The notes under the pieces were generated by a model, which searched no databases, had not been told where the DNA came from, and saw only the letters and a list, made by a program, of their open reading frames with translations. The position numbers and the translations under genes are program-made. A stretch of 64,000 bases of DNA. It comes from Chryseobacterium sp. G0201 (GTDB taxonomy: Bacteria > Bacteroidota > Bacteroidia > Flavobacteriales > Weeksellaceae). Position 1 is the first letter of the stretch; each line of letters begins with the position of its first letter. The stretch is taken from positions 2,542,001-2,606,000 of the forward strand of contig NZ_CP033917.1 in the NCBI RefSeq assembly GCF_003815655.1, in the 5' to 3' direction. This document shows positions 27,169 to 35,679 of the stretch, one piece after another.

Positions 27169-27186
27169 TCTAACAATTTTAATTTC

Positions 27187-29256
27187 ATGAAGCGAATATT
27201 ATTTTCTGCCATCTTTTTTTCGGGTTATTGTTTTTCACAGGAAACGGATAGTTTGAATATAAATCAATCAAAAAAGATTGATTCTGTAAAAATTCCACAA
27301 CGAGAAGAGAGGACAAAACTTATCGATGATGTTGTGATCACCGGAACCATAAAACCGATCAGCAGATCAAAAAGTCCGGTTGCTGTGGAAATTTATAGTC
27401 AAAAATTTTTTCAGAAAAATCCGACTCCAAATATTTTTGAAGCTATTGCAATGGTAAACGGCGTAAAACCTCAATTGAATTGTTCGGTTTGTAATACTGG
27501 AGATATTCACATCAACGGTTTGGAAGGACCTTACACGATGATCTTAATTGACGGAATGCCGATTGTAAGTTCGCTTTCTACAGTTTACGGTTTAAGCGGA
27601 ATTCCTAATAGTTTGATTGAAAGGGTTGAGGTTGTAAAAGGTCCTGCATCTTCTCTTTACGGTTCGGAAGCGATGGGCGGAGTTATTAACATTATCACTA
27701 AAAATGCTTTGACCGCCCCAAAATTAAGTGTCGACCTTATGACAACAAGTTGGGGCGAAAATAATCTGGATCTTTCAACAAAATTTAATTTCGGGAAAAA
27801 TGTCGCTTCATTATTAAGTTTAAATTATTTCAGTTTTAATGAAAAAATAGATCAGAATAAAGACAATTTCACAGATTCGGCGTTACAAAACAGAATTTCA
27901 GTTTTCAATAAATGGAATTTCCAAAGAAAGGAAAACAGGATGGCAAGTTTTGCACTGAGGTATTTGTATGAAGATCGTTTTGGAGGAGAAATGCAATGGA
28001 ATAAATCTTACCGAGGAAGCACTGAAGTGTATGGAGAAAGTATTTATACCAATAGAGTAGAGGCTTTTGGGATGTATCAGTGGCCGATAAAAGAAAATAT
28101 TATTACTCAGTTTTCGTATAATTTTCATGATCAAAATTCTTTTTATGGAAGTAACCCGTTTGATGCTACACAAAAAGTAGCCTTCGTTCAGACGTATTGG
28201 GATAAGAAATTGGGAAGTCATGATTTGATTGCGGGCGTTACTTACAAAAGGACTTTTTATGATGATAACACACCTGGAACTTTATCGGGAGATGGAGTGA
28301 CGAATGAGCCGATGAAGTCACCGATTTTGGGAGTATTTATTCAGGATCAATGGGAGATTAATGATAAAAATACTTTGTTGCTGGGTTACAGATTTGATTA
28401 TGATAAAATCCATCATTCTGTGCATTCGCCGAGGTTTGCATGGAAGTTTTCTCCAAATCCTTATCATACGTTGCGATTCAATTTTGGTACAGGTTTCCGA
28501 GTGGTGAATTTGTTTACAGAAGACCATGCAGCTTTAACGGGTTCCCGTGAAGTGGTGATTAAAGACAATTTAAAACCTGAAAGATCAATTAATGGAAATT
28601 TAAATTATGTCTGGAAAATTCCTGCTGGAGACAAGTTAATTAATTTAGATGCTTCTGCATTTTATACTTATTTCAGCAATAAAATTGTAGGAGATTTTGA
28701 TACGGATCCTCAAAAAATTATTTACGATAATCTTCATGGATACGGCATTTCAAGAGGAGCTTCAATGAATGTGGATTTCAGCTTCAGCTTTCCTTTGAGT
28801 GTTAATTTAGGAGTGACTTACCTTGATGTTTATCAAAAATTTGATGGAGAAGAAGAAAAAGTTCAACAGCTTCATGCCCCAAAATGGAGTGGAACGTATA
28901 GTTTAACCTATAAATTTCAGAGTAATCTGACAATCGATTTTACAGGACAATTTTATGGTCCAATGCGATTGCCTGTTTTACCGAATGATTACCGACCGGA
29001 ATATTCTTCGTTCTATTCGTTAGCAAATATTCAAGTTTCCAGAAGTTTCAAATCAGGATTTGAAGTGTATTGTGGGGTGAAAAACCTCTTCAATTTTACT
29101 CCGAAAGATCCGTTGATGAGACCGTTTGACCCTTTTGATAAGCATGTTGATGATCCGATCAATAATCCCAATCATTACACTTTTGACACCACTTATGGAT
29201 ATGCTCCAATGCAGAGAATCAGAGGATTTCTGGGTGTAAAATATACTTTGAAATGA
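27187..29256 (+). CDS. TonB-dependent receptor with Cys-containing plug motif
   Basis: About 689 residues from 27187 (MKRILFSAIFFSGYCFSQ signal peptide); the promoter rules out the upstream ATG at 27157. The plug holds IDDVVITGTIKPISRS, then ISRSKSPVAVEIYSQKFF, a NCSVCNTGDIHINGLEG segment with a CxxC pair, and IERVEVVKGPASSLYGSEAMGGVINIITK, as in CirA/BtuB-type receptors. The barrel ends GFLGVKYTLK. The CxxC in the plug and a translationally coupled secreted thioredoxin-like protein suggest import of a metal, haem or thiol-linked ligand; this is inference. It overlaps the next gene by 4 bases (ATGA). Confidence 0.9.
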   Translation: MKRILFSAIFFSGYCFSQETDSLNINQSKKIDSVKIPQREERTKLIDDVVITGTIKPISRSKSPVAVEIYSQKFFQKNPTPNIFEAIAMVNGVKPQLNCSVCNTGDIHINGLEGPYTMILIDGMPIVSSLSTVYGLSGIPNSLIERVEVVKGPASSLYGSEAMGGVINIITKNALTAPKLSVDLMTTSWGENNLDLSTKFNFGKNVASLLSLNYFSFNEKIDQNKDNFTDSALQNRISVFNKWNFQRKENRMASFALRYLYEDRFGGEMQWNKSYRGSTEVYGESIYTNRVEAFGMYQWPIKENIITQFSYNFHDQNSFYGSNPFDATQKVAFVQTYWDKKLGSHDLIAGVTYKRTFYDDNTPGTLSGDGVTNEPMKSPILGVFIQDQWEINDKNTLLLGYRFDYDKIHHSVHSPRFAWKFSPNPYHTLRFNFGTGFRVVNLFTEDHAALTGSREVVIKDNLKPERSINGNLNYVWKIPAGDKLINLDASAFYTYFSNKIVGDFDTDPQKIIYDNLHGYGISRGASMNVDFSFSFPLSVNLGVTYLDVYQKFDGEEEKVQQLHAPKWSGTYSLTYKFQSNLTIDFTGQFYGPMRLPVLPNDYRPEYSSFYSLANIQVSRSFKSGFEVYCGVKNLFNFTPKDPLMRPFDPFDKHVDDPINNPNHYTFDTTYGYAPMQRIRGFLGVKYTLK

Positions 29257-29720
29257 AAAAATTCATAATATTTTTATTTTTAATGTTTGTGTCTTGTTTT
29301 TGTCTCTCGCAGATAAAGACAGGCACTTTTTCTGACTTAGAAATTCTACAGAAAGAAAATCCCAAACCTACCATTATCCACCTTTATACAGATTGGTGTT
29401 CGGTTTGTAAAATAGAATCTTTTCAATTAAATAAAAGCAAGGATCTGGTTAAAATGATCAATGATAATTTTTATTTCATCAATTTTGAAGCGGAAAAAAC
29501 TAAAGATAAAATACAGTTTCAGGGAAAAGAATTTAATTATTTGCCGAACGGAAATTCAGGGATACATCAGTTGGCTTTGGCTTTATCTAAAAATAAAAAA
29601 CAGCCTGTGTATCCGTTGTGGATTATTTTAGATTCAAACCAAAACCTGGTGTATTATCATGAAGGAGAATTTAAACCTGAAATGATGAAGCAGAAATTGT
29701 TGGAGATTTCTGCTTTGTAA
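29253..29720 (+). CDS. Secreted thioredoxin-like protein
   Basis: 155 residues with a signal peptide (SCFCLSQ near residue 20). The thioredoxin-fold redox motif is WCSVCK (CxxC) in IIHLYTDWCSVCKIESF, with the usual cis-Pro region in KKQPVYPLWIILD. Periplasmic oxidoreductase. It overlaps the TonB receptor gene by 4 bases, so the two are coupled and probably act together, perhaps on the CxxC of the receptor plug or to reduce the imported ligand. No DsbD-like partner is nearby. Confidence 0.85.
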   Translation: MKKFIIFLFLMFVSCFCLSQIKTGTFSDLEILQKENPKPTIIHLYTDWCSVCKIESFQLNKSKDLVKMINDNFYFINFEAEKTKDKIQFQGKEFNYLPNGNSGIHQLALALSKNKKQPVYPLWIILDSNQNLVYYHEGEFKPEMMKQKLLEISAL

Positions 29721-29726
29721 ACTTTT

Positions 29727-29920
29727 GTTGGAGAAACGCAAAGGCGCAATTTCTTTTAATAACTATCTGTTTTAAGGCGCAATGATTTTATCTGCGATAA
29801 AATTTAGGAATGCAAATTATTGCAGAGTTAATATAACATAACGCTTGGTGAAAATCTTTGATTTTCTTGCGCCTTAAAACAGTATATCATTTAATTCTTT
29901 GCGCCTTTGCGTTGCCCAAC
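29727..29920. repeat. Dispersed palindromic element family D, copy 2 (194 bp)
   Basis: Terminal arms GTTGGaGaAACGCAAAGGCG (from 29727) and their near-complement (29899-29920), inner arms TTTTAAGGCGCAA / TTGCGCCTTAAAA, and the same central hairpin ATTTTATC-TGC-GATAAAAT near 29785-29803 as copy 1. It lies between convergent genes. Confidence 0.87.
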
Positions 29921-30006
29921 TTATATTTCTTATTGATTTAGCGGATGATTATGCTTAAAGTTAATTTTTAAAAACTCTAAAAAAATCTGCAAGAGAATTA
30001 TTAACA

Positions 30007-30861
30007 TTATTTTTTATCCAACCATAATTTCACAAGTTCAGAATGGTCTTCTACCCATTTTTTTGCAGTGGCTTCTTTATCTTTACTGTCTTCCATTTTA
30101 GTTAAAAGATCAGCCATATTTTCATCATCAAAATGCAGTTTAGAAAAGAATTTTGCCAATTCGAGATGATCTTTAACAAAGCTTTTTCGGCTGTAGGTTT
30201 TAATTTGCTCTGCTTTCCCAAATGTATTTTTGGGATCTTCAAGAAACTTAAGTTTCATTTTTCCAAACATCCAGTGGGGTTGCCATCCAGCTACAACAAT
30301 CCATTCTTTACGTTTGATGGCATTCTGCAGTTCAGTGATCATGGCAATGGTGGAGGAATTGATTTGTTTATAATTCAGTTGATAATCAATAATGGCTTTA
30401 TCTGTTCCGGATGTTAATCCTGCTCCTTTTTCAATTCCAATGATTTTGTGATTGAATTGATTCTGATGTTGATTTAATTCTTCTATCGAATTAATCGGAA
30501 CATATTCGGGAACCACCAAACCTATTCGTCCGTTGTCATAATTGCTTCCAAGGCTAATTAATCCCGGAAATTTAGCAACTTTTGTAGCATGGGTGTAAGG
30601 TAACCAAACGCCCATGAAAAGGTCTGTATCTTCGTTATTCATCGAAGCCAGAATCATATCTGTAGAAGCTTTCTGAATAATTACGTGATATCCTTGCTCA
30701 TCCAGAATGGCTTTAGCGACGTGTGTCATGGCAACATCTTCTGCCCAGCCGTCTACCATTCCGATGGTTATGTATTTAGAGTTTTTTATATTTTCACATG
30801 AATTTAATACACCGAATAATGCTATTAAAATCAAGAAAAATAGATATTTTAATTTTTTCAT
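30007..30861 (-). CDS. proX: Glycine betaine/proline-type ABC transporter substrate-binding lipoprotein
   Basis: 284 residues with a lipoprotein signal (lipobox ending NSCEN, Cys22). The OpuAC/ProX fold is shown by IGMVDGWAEDVAMTHV, LFMGVWLPYTHAT and VAGWQPHWMFGKM: tryptophans of this kind form the aromatic cage holding quaternary ammonium compounds. It delivers the osmoprotectant to the permease. Third gene of a tightly packed operon (2-base gap after the permease). Betaine, choline or carnitine as the exact ligand cannot be decided. Confidence 0.92.
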   Translation of the reverse strand: MKKLKYLFFLILIALFGVLNSCENIKNSKYITIGMVDGWAEDVAMTHVAKAILDEQGYHVIIQKASTDMILASMNNEDTDLFMGVWLPYTHATKVAKFPGLISLGSNYDNGRIGLVVPEYVPINSIEELNQHQNQFNHKIIGIEKGAGLTSGTDKAIIDYQLNYKQINSSTIAMITELQNAIKRKEWIVVAGWQPHWMFGKMKLKFLEDPKNTFGKAEQIKTYSRKSFVKDHLELAKFFSKLHFDDENMADLLTKMEDSKDKEATAKKWVEDHSELVKLWLDKK

Positions 30862-30862
30862 T

Positions 30863-31690
30863 TTACTGTTTTTTCTTTACAAATCCTTGGGTAATTCGGT
30901 CCAGAATAATGGCTAAAATCACAACGGATAATCCACTTTCAAATCCTAATCCGATATCCAGATTATTAATTCCTTCCAATACTTTTTCACCTAAACCACC
31001 TGCGGCAATCATTCCTGCGATAACAACCATAGATAATGATAATAATATTGTTTGATTGATCCCTGCCAAAATAGTTTTCATGGCTAAAGGAAGTTCTACT
31101 TTAAATAGAATCTGACGATTGGTAGCTCCAAAAGCCCGTGCAGCTTCTACAATATCTTTCGGTACTGCCTCAATTCCCAATGTTGTTAATCGTACTGCTG
31201 GCGGCATCGCAAAAATAATCGTTGCAAAAGCTCCCGGCACTTTACCGATACTGAAAAATAACACAGCTGGAATTAAGTAGACAAATGCAGGCATTGTTTG
31301 CATTAAATCCAGCAGCGGGCGAATGATTTTTGCAGCTAATTTGCTTTTAGCCGCCCAAATTCCTAAAGGAACAGAAATGATCAACGCGGTAATGGTTGCG
31401 ACGAAAATAAGTGCCAAGGTTTCCATCGTTTCTCTCCACAATCCCATTAAAAATATTAAAGTAAGTCCGGCTACGGTCATGATGGCGATTCCTTTTCCGG
31501 CTTTCCACCATGCTAATAGCGTAAAAAGGAGAATGATAATATAAAAAGGAGTGTTTACCAAAGCCCACTCAATTCCCATGATAGAGGAGTTTCCTACATG
31601 TTTTATGACATCAAATAAAGGTTTTGCATTTTCTGTGAGCCAATTGATTGCAGTTTCTACATATTGACCGATATCTATAGTTTTATTCAT
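30863..31690 (-). CDS. proW: Glycine betaine/proline-type ABC transporter permease
   Basis: 275 residues with about six hydrophobic segments. The coupling loop AARAFGATNRQILFKVELPLAMKTILAGINQ is the EAA motif of binding-protein-dependent permeases (OpuAB/ProW family). N-terminal residues 1-40 form a soluble start (DIGQYVETAINWLTENAKPL). It sits between the ATPase and binding-protein genes with 1-2 base spacings. Confidence 0.94.
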   Translation of the reverse strand: MNKTIDIGQYVETAINWLTENAKPLFDVIKHVGNSSIMGIEWALVNTPFYIIILLFTLLAWWKAGKGIAIMTVAGLTLIFLMGLWRETMETLALIFVATITALIISVPLGIWAAKSKLAAKIIRPLLDLMQTMPAFVYLIPAVLFFSIGKVPGAFATIIFAMPPAVRLTTLGIEAVPKDIVEAARAFGATNRQILFKVELPLAMKTILAGINQTILLSLSMVVIAGMIAAGGLGEKVLEGINNLDIGLGFESGLSVVILAIILDRITQGFVKKKQ

Positions 31691-31691
31691 T

Positions 31692-32939
31692 TTATTGGTT
31701 GTTTGCGATTTCTTTTAATTCAATGATTTCTTCTTCGTTAAACTTGGTCGCTTCTATGATGAGAGATAATTGGGTCACAAGACCTAAAAATTTATTGTTT
31801 TCATCTACCACAGCGATGGCCGATTTACTTCCTGAGATTAACGGTAGCATTTCTTCTACCGTAGCCTCTTGATAGACCGAAGGGACGTTGCTGTTGATAA
31901 TTGATTCTACGGTTGGCTCCTTCTTTGTAATGCGTACAACGTCGTTAAGCGTAACAAAACCAAGAAATTTATTTTGAAAATCTACGACAGGTAACGTTTC
32001 CAAACCTGTTGCTCTCATTTTTCTCAAGGCACCTTCAGGACCGTCTTTTCTGAATCGTACTACCGTAGGTTTATCGAACATCAAAGATTTTGCGGTGATG
32101 ATTGTTTTACGATCCACTTTTTCGACAAAAGCTTTTACATAGTCGCTGGCTGGATTGGTTAAAATATCTTCGGCAGTTCCAATTTGTTCGATCACGCCGT
32201 CTTTCATAATAACGATACGGTCTCCAATTTTAATGGCTTCGTCCAAATCATGGGTAATAAAAACAATCGTTTTTTGCAATGTATCCTGTAATTCAAGCAT
32301 CTGATCCTGCATTTCAGACTTGATCAAAGGATCGAGCGCGGAGAAAGCTTCATCCATCAATAAGACTTCAGGATCATTTGCCAAAGCTCTGGCTAATCCC
32401 ACTCTTTGCTGCATACCTCCTGAAAGTTGAGAAGGAAACTGGTTTTCGAAACCATTTAAACCTACGATGTCTAATGCTTTTTGAGCTTTTTCATCGCGGG
32501 AAGCTTTACTTTCTCCTCTGATTTCTAATCCGAAACCTGCATTGTCTAGAATATTATGGTGGGGTAGCAGTCCAAATTTTTGGAATACCATGCTCATTTC
32601 GGTTCTTCTTACTTCCAGAAGCTCTTTGTTATTTTTATCGGTAATATTATCATCATTGATATATACTTTTCCTGAAGTAGGCTCATTCAGTCGGTTAAGA
32701 CAGCGTAATAGAGTAGACTTTCCGCTTCCGGATAACCCCATGATCACAAAGAATTCACCTTCGTAGATTTCAAAACTAGCTTTGTTGATTCCTACGGTAC
32801 AACCCGTTTTTTCGAGAATTTCCTTTTTGGAAAAACCTTTGTCTAAAAGTTCCTGTGCTTTTTCTTTGTTTTTGCCAAAAATAATAGTCAGATCTTCAAC
32901 TTTAAGTTTTACTTTTCTACCGTTTTCAATTTTTTCCAT
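31692..32939 (-). CDS. proV: Glycine betaine/proline-type ABC transporter ATPase with CBS domains
   Basis: 415 residues. Walker A GLSGSGKST, Q-loop MVFQKFGLLPH, signature LSGGMQQRVGLARAL and Walker B VLLMDEAFSALDP are all intact. Two CBS domains occupy about residues 285-405 (LPVVDFQNKFLGFVTLNDVV, AIAVVDENNKFLGLVTQLSLI); in OpuAA these sense ionic strength and gate transport. First gene of the proV-proW-proX operon. It is preceded by a 521-base region without genes. Confidence 0.95.
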   Translation of the reverse strand: MEKIENGRKVKLKVEDLTIIFGKNKEKAQELLDKGFSKKEILEKTGCTVGINKASFEIYEGEFFVIMGLSGSGKSTLLRCLNRLNEPTSGKVYINDDNITDKNNKELLEVRRTEMSMVFQKFGLLPHHNILDNAGFGLEIRGESKASRDEKAQKALDIVGLNGFENQFPSQLSGGMQQRVGLARALANDPEVLLMDEAFSALDPLIKSEMQDQMLELQDTLQKTIVFITHDLDEAIKIGDRIVIMKDGVIEQIGTAEDILTNPASDYVKAFVEKVDRKTIITAKSLMFDKPTVVRFRKDGPEGALRKMRATGLETLPVVDFQNKFLGFVTLNDVVRITKKEPTVESIINSNVPSVYQEATVEEMLPLISGSKSAIAVVDENNKFLGLVTQLSLIIEATKFNEEEIIELKEIANNQ

Positions 32940-33460
32940 ATTCAGAATTTTTCAATTAATATTAATACATAAGAAATTCTACATCAGTTAACGATTATAC
33001 GTTTAATCTAAGCTGTTCTGTTAATGGCGATAGTACAAAATAATCTGTATGAGCTTTTCAATATAAAAACTCTTTACAAAAAAATAAAAGCATAAAAACC
33101 TGTGGTCTTATGTTTATATTTTAAATATTTCAAATAGATTATACTCTAGAAAAAGAGTGAATCATGTAAAAAAGAGTTAATCTTTTTAAATAGATTCTAC
33201 AGTTAAATTACTGATGAAGTAATTACAGATATGTGTACTGAACAACTTGGATTTCTACATTTCATCAAAATGCAGGCCAGCATAAAAAAGCTAAGCTATC
33301 AATTTCTTATGACGATGCAAATTTACGAATTTTATATTAAATGGATTTTTTGAGACTTAAAAAGCTAGTTTTAAGTCAGATTATGGAATGAAAAATTAGC
33401 TTTAGAAATTTAGTTAAAAAAAATAATTTACGTTAAAAATTTAAGTTTTAAACAAAAAAA
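32940..33460. other. Gene-free region upstream of proV, 521 bases
   Basis: AT-rich. On the minus strand TAAATTTG (33325-33318) matches the Bacteroidetes -7 box and would give a leader near 370 bases, but no -33 TTG is found at the proper spacing. I see no ORF, repeat or recognisable riboswitch. Confidence 0.4.
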
Positions 33461-33850
33461 TTATCTCTGCATAAGATGATAGAAATTACTCAAAACAACA
33501 GCAATAATTGCTAAAATAGCTGGTAAAGCCTGAACGAAAAATATTTTCTTCGTTGCAGAAATAGCACCATAAATTCCGGCAATAGCCACACAGCTCAGAA
33601 AAAATAGAGAAACATTAGTCTGCCATTTTGGATCTTCAATTAGAAAAGACCAGATTAATCCTGCAGCCAGAAAACCATTGTAAAGCCCCTGGTTAGCAGC
33701 TAAACCTTTTGTGGGCTTGAACATTTCTGCGGGTAAAGCAGCTTTGAAAACTTCTTTTCCTTTTGTTTCCCAGGCAAACATTTCCATCCAAAGAATGTAG
33801 ATGTGTTCTATTGCGACTAGGGCGATCAAAATTTTTGCAACGATGTCCAT
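33461..33850 (-). CDS. DUF1304 membrane protein
   Basis: 129 residues, four predicted transmembrane helices. The N-terminal AKILIALVAIEHIYILWMEMFAW and central GLAANQGLYNGFLAAGLIWS are typical of DUF1304, a small membrane family of unknown function often seen near redox and stress genes. Divergent from the Crp-like regulator with 66 bases between starts, so the regulator may control it. Confidence 0.88.
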   Translation of the reverse strand: MDIVAKILIALVAIEHIYILWMEMFAWETKGKEVFKAALPAEMFKPTKGLAANQGLYNGFLAAGLIWSFLIEDPKWQTNVSLFFLSCVAIAGIYGAISATKKIFFVQALPAILAIIAVVLSNFYHLMQR

Positions 33851-33869
33851 GATTTAATGTTTTTTGGAA

Positions 33870-33900
33870 TTGTAAAACTAAAAAAATAAAGTTAAGTTTG
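33870..33900 (+). promoter_or_regulatory. Promoter of Crp-like regulator gene
   Basis: TTG at 33870-33872, a 20-base spacer, TAAGTTTG at 33893-33900; 16 bases before the ATG. Confidence 0.72.
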
Positions 33901-33916
33901 AGTACTAAATTTTACA

Positions 33917-34489
33917 ATGGAAACTTTCAAGGCACATTTAGATAAATTCATTACGATTAGTGACGAGGAATTTGCTTCTATCATTTCTTTTTTTCAAGTT
34001 TTAAAAGTGAAAAAGAAAGAAAACCTGATGCTTGAAGGTGATGTATGTAAATGTAAGTATTTCGTGTTGGAAGGGTGTCTGAGAAAGTTCTTCATCAATG
34101 AAAAAGGAGTCGAACAAACCACGGAATTTGCCATAGAAAACTGGTGGATGTCCGATACTTTCGCTTTTGAAAAACAGATGAAAACAAGCTTTAATATTCA
34201 GTCTGTTGAGAATTCCAAAATTTTGACTATCGATTATCAATCTCAGGACCTTTTGTTTGAAAAACATCCGATTATGGAAAGGTATTTCAGAATGGTTTAC
34301 CAAACTGCTTATGCAGCGGCAGAGAAAAGAATTCGTTATATTTATGAAATGACGAAGGAAGAATATTATGTGCATTTCAGTACGCTATATCCTTGGTTTA
34401 TACAGAGAATTCCGCAATATTTAATTGCTTCTTTTTTGGGTTTTACTCCGGAATATTTAAGTGAAATCAGAGCAAAATTACGTTCTTAA
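33917..34489 (+). CDS. Crp/Fnr-family transcriptional regulator
   Basis: 190 residues. The N-terminal cyclic-nucleotide-binding-like beta barrel (residues about 15-115: LMLEGDVCKCKYFVLEGCLRKFF, EQTTEFAIENWW) is followed by the dimer helix and a short winged-helix tail (IPQYLIASFLGFTPEYLSEIRAKL). Bacteroidetes have many of these, generally not cAMP-dependent. Followed on the same strand by the DoxX-like and AhpD-like genes and divergent from DUF1304, all probable targets. Confidence 0.92.
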   Translation: METFKAHLDKFITISDEEFASIISFFQVLKVKKKENLMLEGDVCKCKYFVLEGCLRKFFINEKGVEQTTEFAIENWWMSDTFAFEKQMKTSFNIQSVENSKILTIDYQSQDLLFEKHPIMERYFRMVYQTAYAAAEKRIRYIYEMTKEEYYVHFSTLYPWFIQRIPQYLIASFLGFTPEYLSEIRAKLRS

Positions 34490-34552
34490 ACCAGTTTAAG
34501 ATTTTTACAATGTAGAAATCGCAACTTTGTCCTGTTAATAAAAACAACGATT

Positions 34553-34987
34553 ATGACAGGCAAAAAAGATTTTCAATTCCCGCAGCTATTTTTAAGGTTA
34601 GCTATCTCTTTTACAATGCTTTCCGCAGTTGCAGACCGATTCGGATTTTGGGGTAAAAACTCAGCTTGGGGAAACTGGGAGAACTTTGAAAAATATACTC
34701 TACAACTGACTTCTTTTCTTCCTGAAAGTTTAAGCATATTTTCAGCGTATTTCGCTACTTTTTTAGAAATTTTATTTCCTTTATTATTAATTATTGGATT
34801 TAAAACTAAGATTGCAGCTTATTGCGCCGGCTTTTTACTACTCATTTTCGCTTTATCCATGACGATGGCTTTAGGAATTAAGGCTCCTTTGGATTATTCT
34901 GTCTGGGTAGGAAGTGCGGGTGCATTTCTATTGGCGAGTCAACATCAATTTTCATTAAGTATTGACGAATTAATCAAGAAAAATTAA
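34553..34987 (+). CDS. DoxX-family membrane protein
   Basis: 144 residues, four transmembrane helices (FLRLAISFTMLSAVADRFG first, ending AFLLASQHQFSLSID). The GWAV pattern (FAFGKNSAWGNWENF) and membrane topology fit the DoxX/quinol-oxidase-subunit-like family, implicated in sulfur or redox stress. Likely co-transcribed with the AhpD-like gene 18 bases downstream. Confidence 0.85.
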   Translation: MTGKKDFQFPQLFLRLAISFTMLSAVADRFGFWGKNSAWGNWENFEKYTLQLTSFLPESLSIFSAYFATFLEILFPLLLIIGFKTKIAAYCAGFLLLIFALSMTMALGIKAPLDYSVWVGSAGAFLLASQHQFSLSIDELIKKN

Positions 34988-35005
34988 TCAAATAAATATA
35001 ATATT

Positions 35006-35449
35006 ATGAGCGCAAGAGTAAACATCGCGACAACAGAATCAGCGGCTTACAAAGCAATGATGGGATTAGAAGGATATCTTCAGACGATTTCTTTAAACCA
35101 TATTCAAAAAGAATTAATTAAAATCAGAGCTTCACAAATCAATGGATGTGCATTTTGTTTGGATATGCACACAAAAGATGCGATTAAATATGGGGAAACT
35201 CCACAAAGAATCTATCTTTTAAACGCCTGGAGGGAAGCTTTGGAGCTTTACACAGAAGAAGAGCAAGTTTTGTTGGCAATGACGGAAGAAATCACTTTGA
35301 TCAGCCAAAAAGGCTTAACTGAAGAAACATATTACAAAGCAAACCAATTGTTTGACGAAAAACAAATCGCACAGATCATCATGGCAATTGTAACAATCAA
35401 CGGCTGGAACAGAATTGCAATAAGTACTCACATGCCGATTGCAAAATAA
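35006..35449 (+). CDS. Carboxymuconolactone decarboxylase/AhpD-like protein
   Basis: 147 residues. The AhpD core CAFCLDMHTKDA with the CxxC redox pair and following His (IRASQINGCAFCLDMH) is intact, so alkylhydroperoxidase-type peroxide reduction is plausible. Ends WNRIAISTHMPI. Last gene of the Crp-DoxX-AhpD group, followed by a strong terminator. Confidence 0.92.
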   Translation: MSARVNIATTESAAYKAMMGLEGYLQTISLNHIQKELIKIRASQINGCAFCLDMHTKDAIKYGETPQRIYLLNAWREALELYTEEEQVLLAMTEEITLISQKGLTEETYYKANQLFDEKQIAQIIMAIVTINGWNRIAISTHMPIAK

Positions 35450-35473
35450 ATTTTTAAGAACAAGTAATTTACC

Positions 35474-35507
35474 AAAAAGCGCTTCCCAATGTTGAGAAGC
35501 GCTTTTT
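35474..35507 (+). terminator. Terminator after AhpD-like gene
   Basis: Perfect 12-bp stem AAAAAGCGCTTC / GAAGCGCTTTTT with a 10-base loop. Confidence 0.85.
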
Positions 35508-35614
35508 CTTATGACGAAGCGATCTTTCAGTACACTAACATATAAGTTAACCACACACTTTGTCATCCTAGAAGGATCTAAATGGTTTAAAGTATGATTT
35601 TTATTAAAAAATAT

Positions 35615-35671
35615 AGAGATTGCTTTACTTCGACAGGCTCAGCATAAACTTGCTTCGCTCCTCGCAATGAC
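35615..35671. repeat. Dispersed repeat family A, copy 3
   Basis: AGAGATTGCTTTACTTCGAC, then AGGCTCAGCATAAACTTGC, CTTCGCTCCTCGCAATGAC. It is the inverse of copy 1. A degenerate half of family B (GTCATCCTAGAAGGATCTAA, about 35564) lies just to its left, so repeats are arrayed together here. Confidence 0.8.
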
Positions 35672-35679
35672 GGTGTATA

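Noticed and set aside
27157..27189. Longer start for the TonB receptor (ATG 27157)
   Set aside because: The -7 promoter box covers 27161-27168, so this codon cannot be in the transcript; the next ATG starts a good signal peptide.
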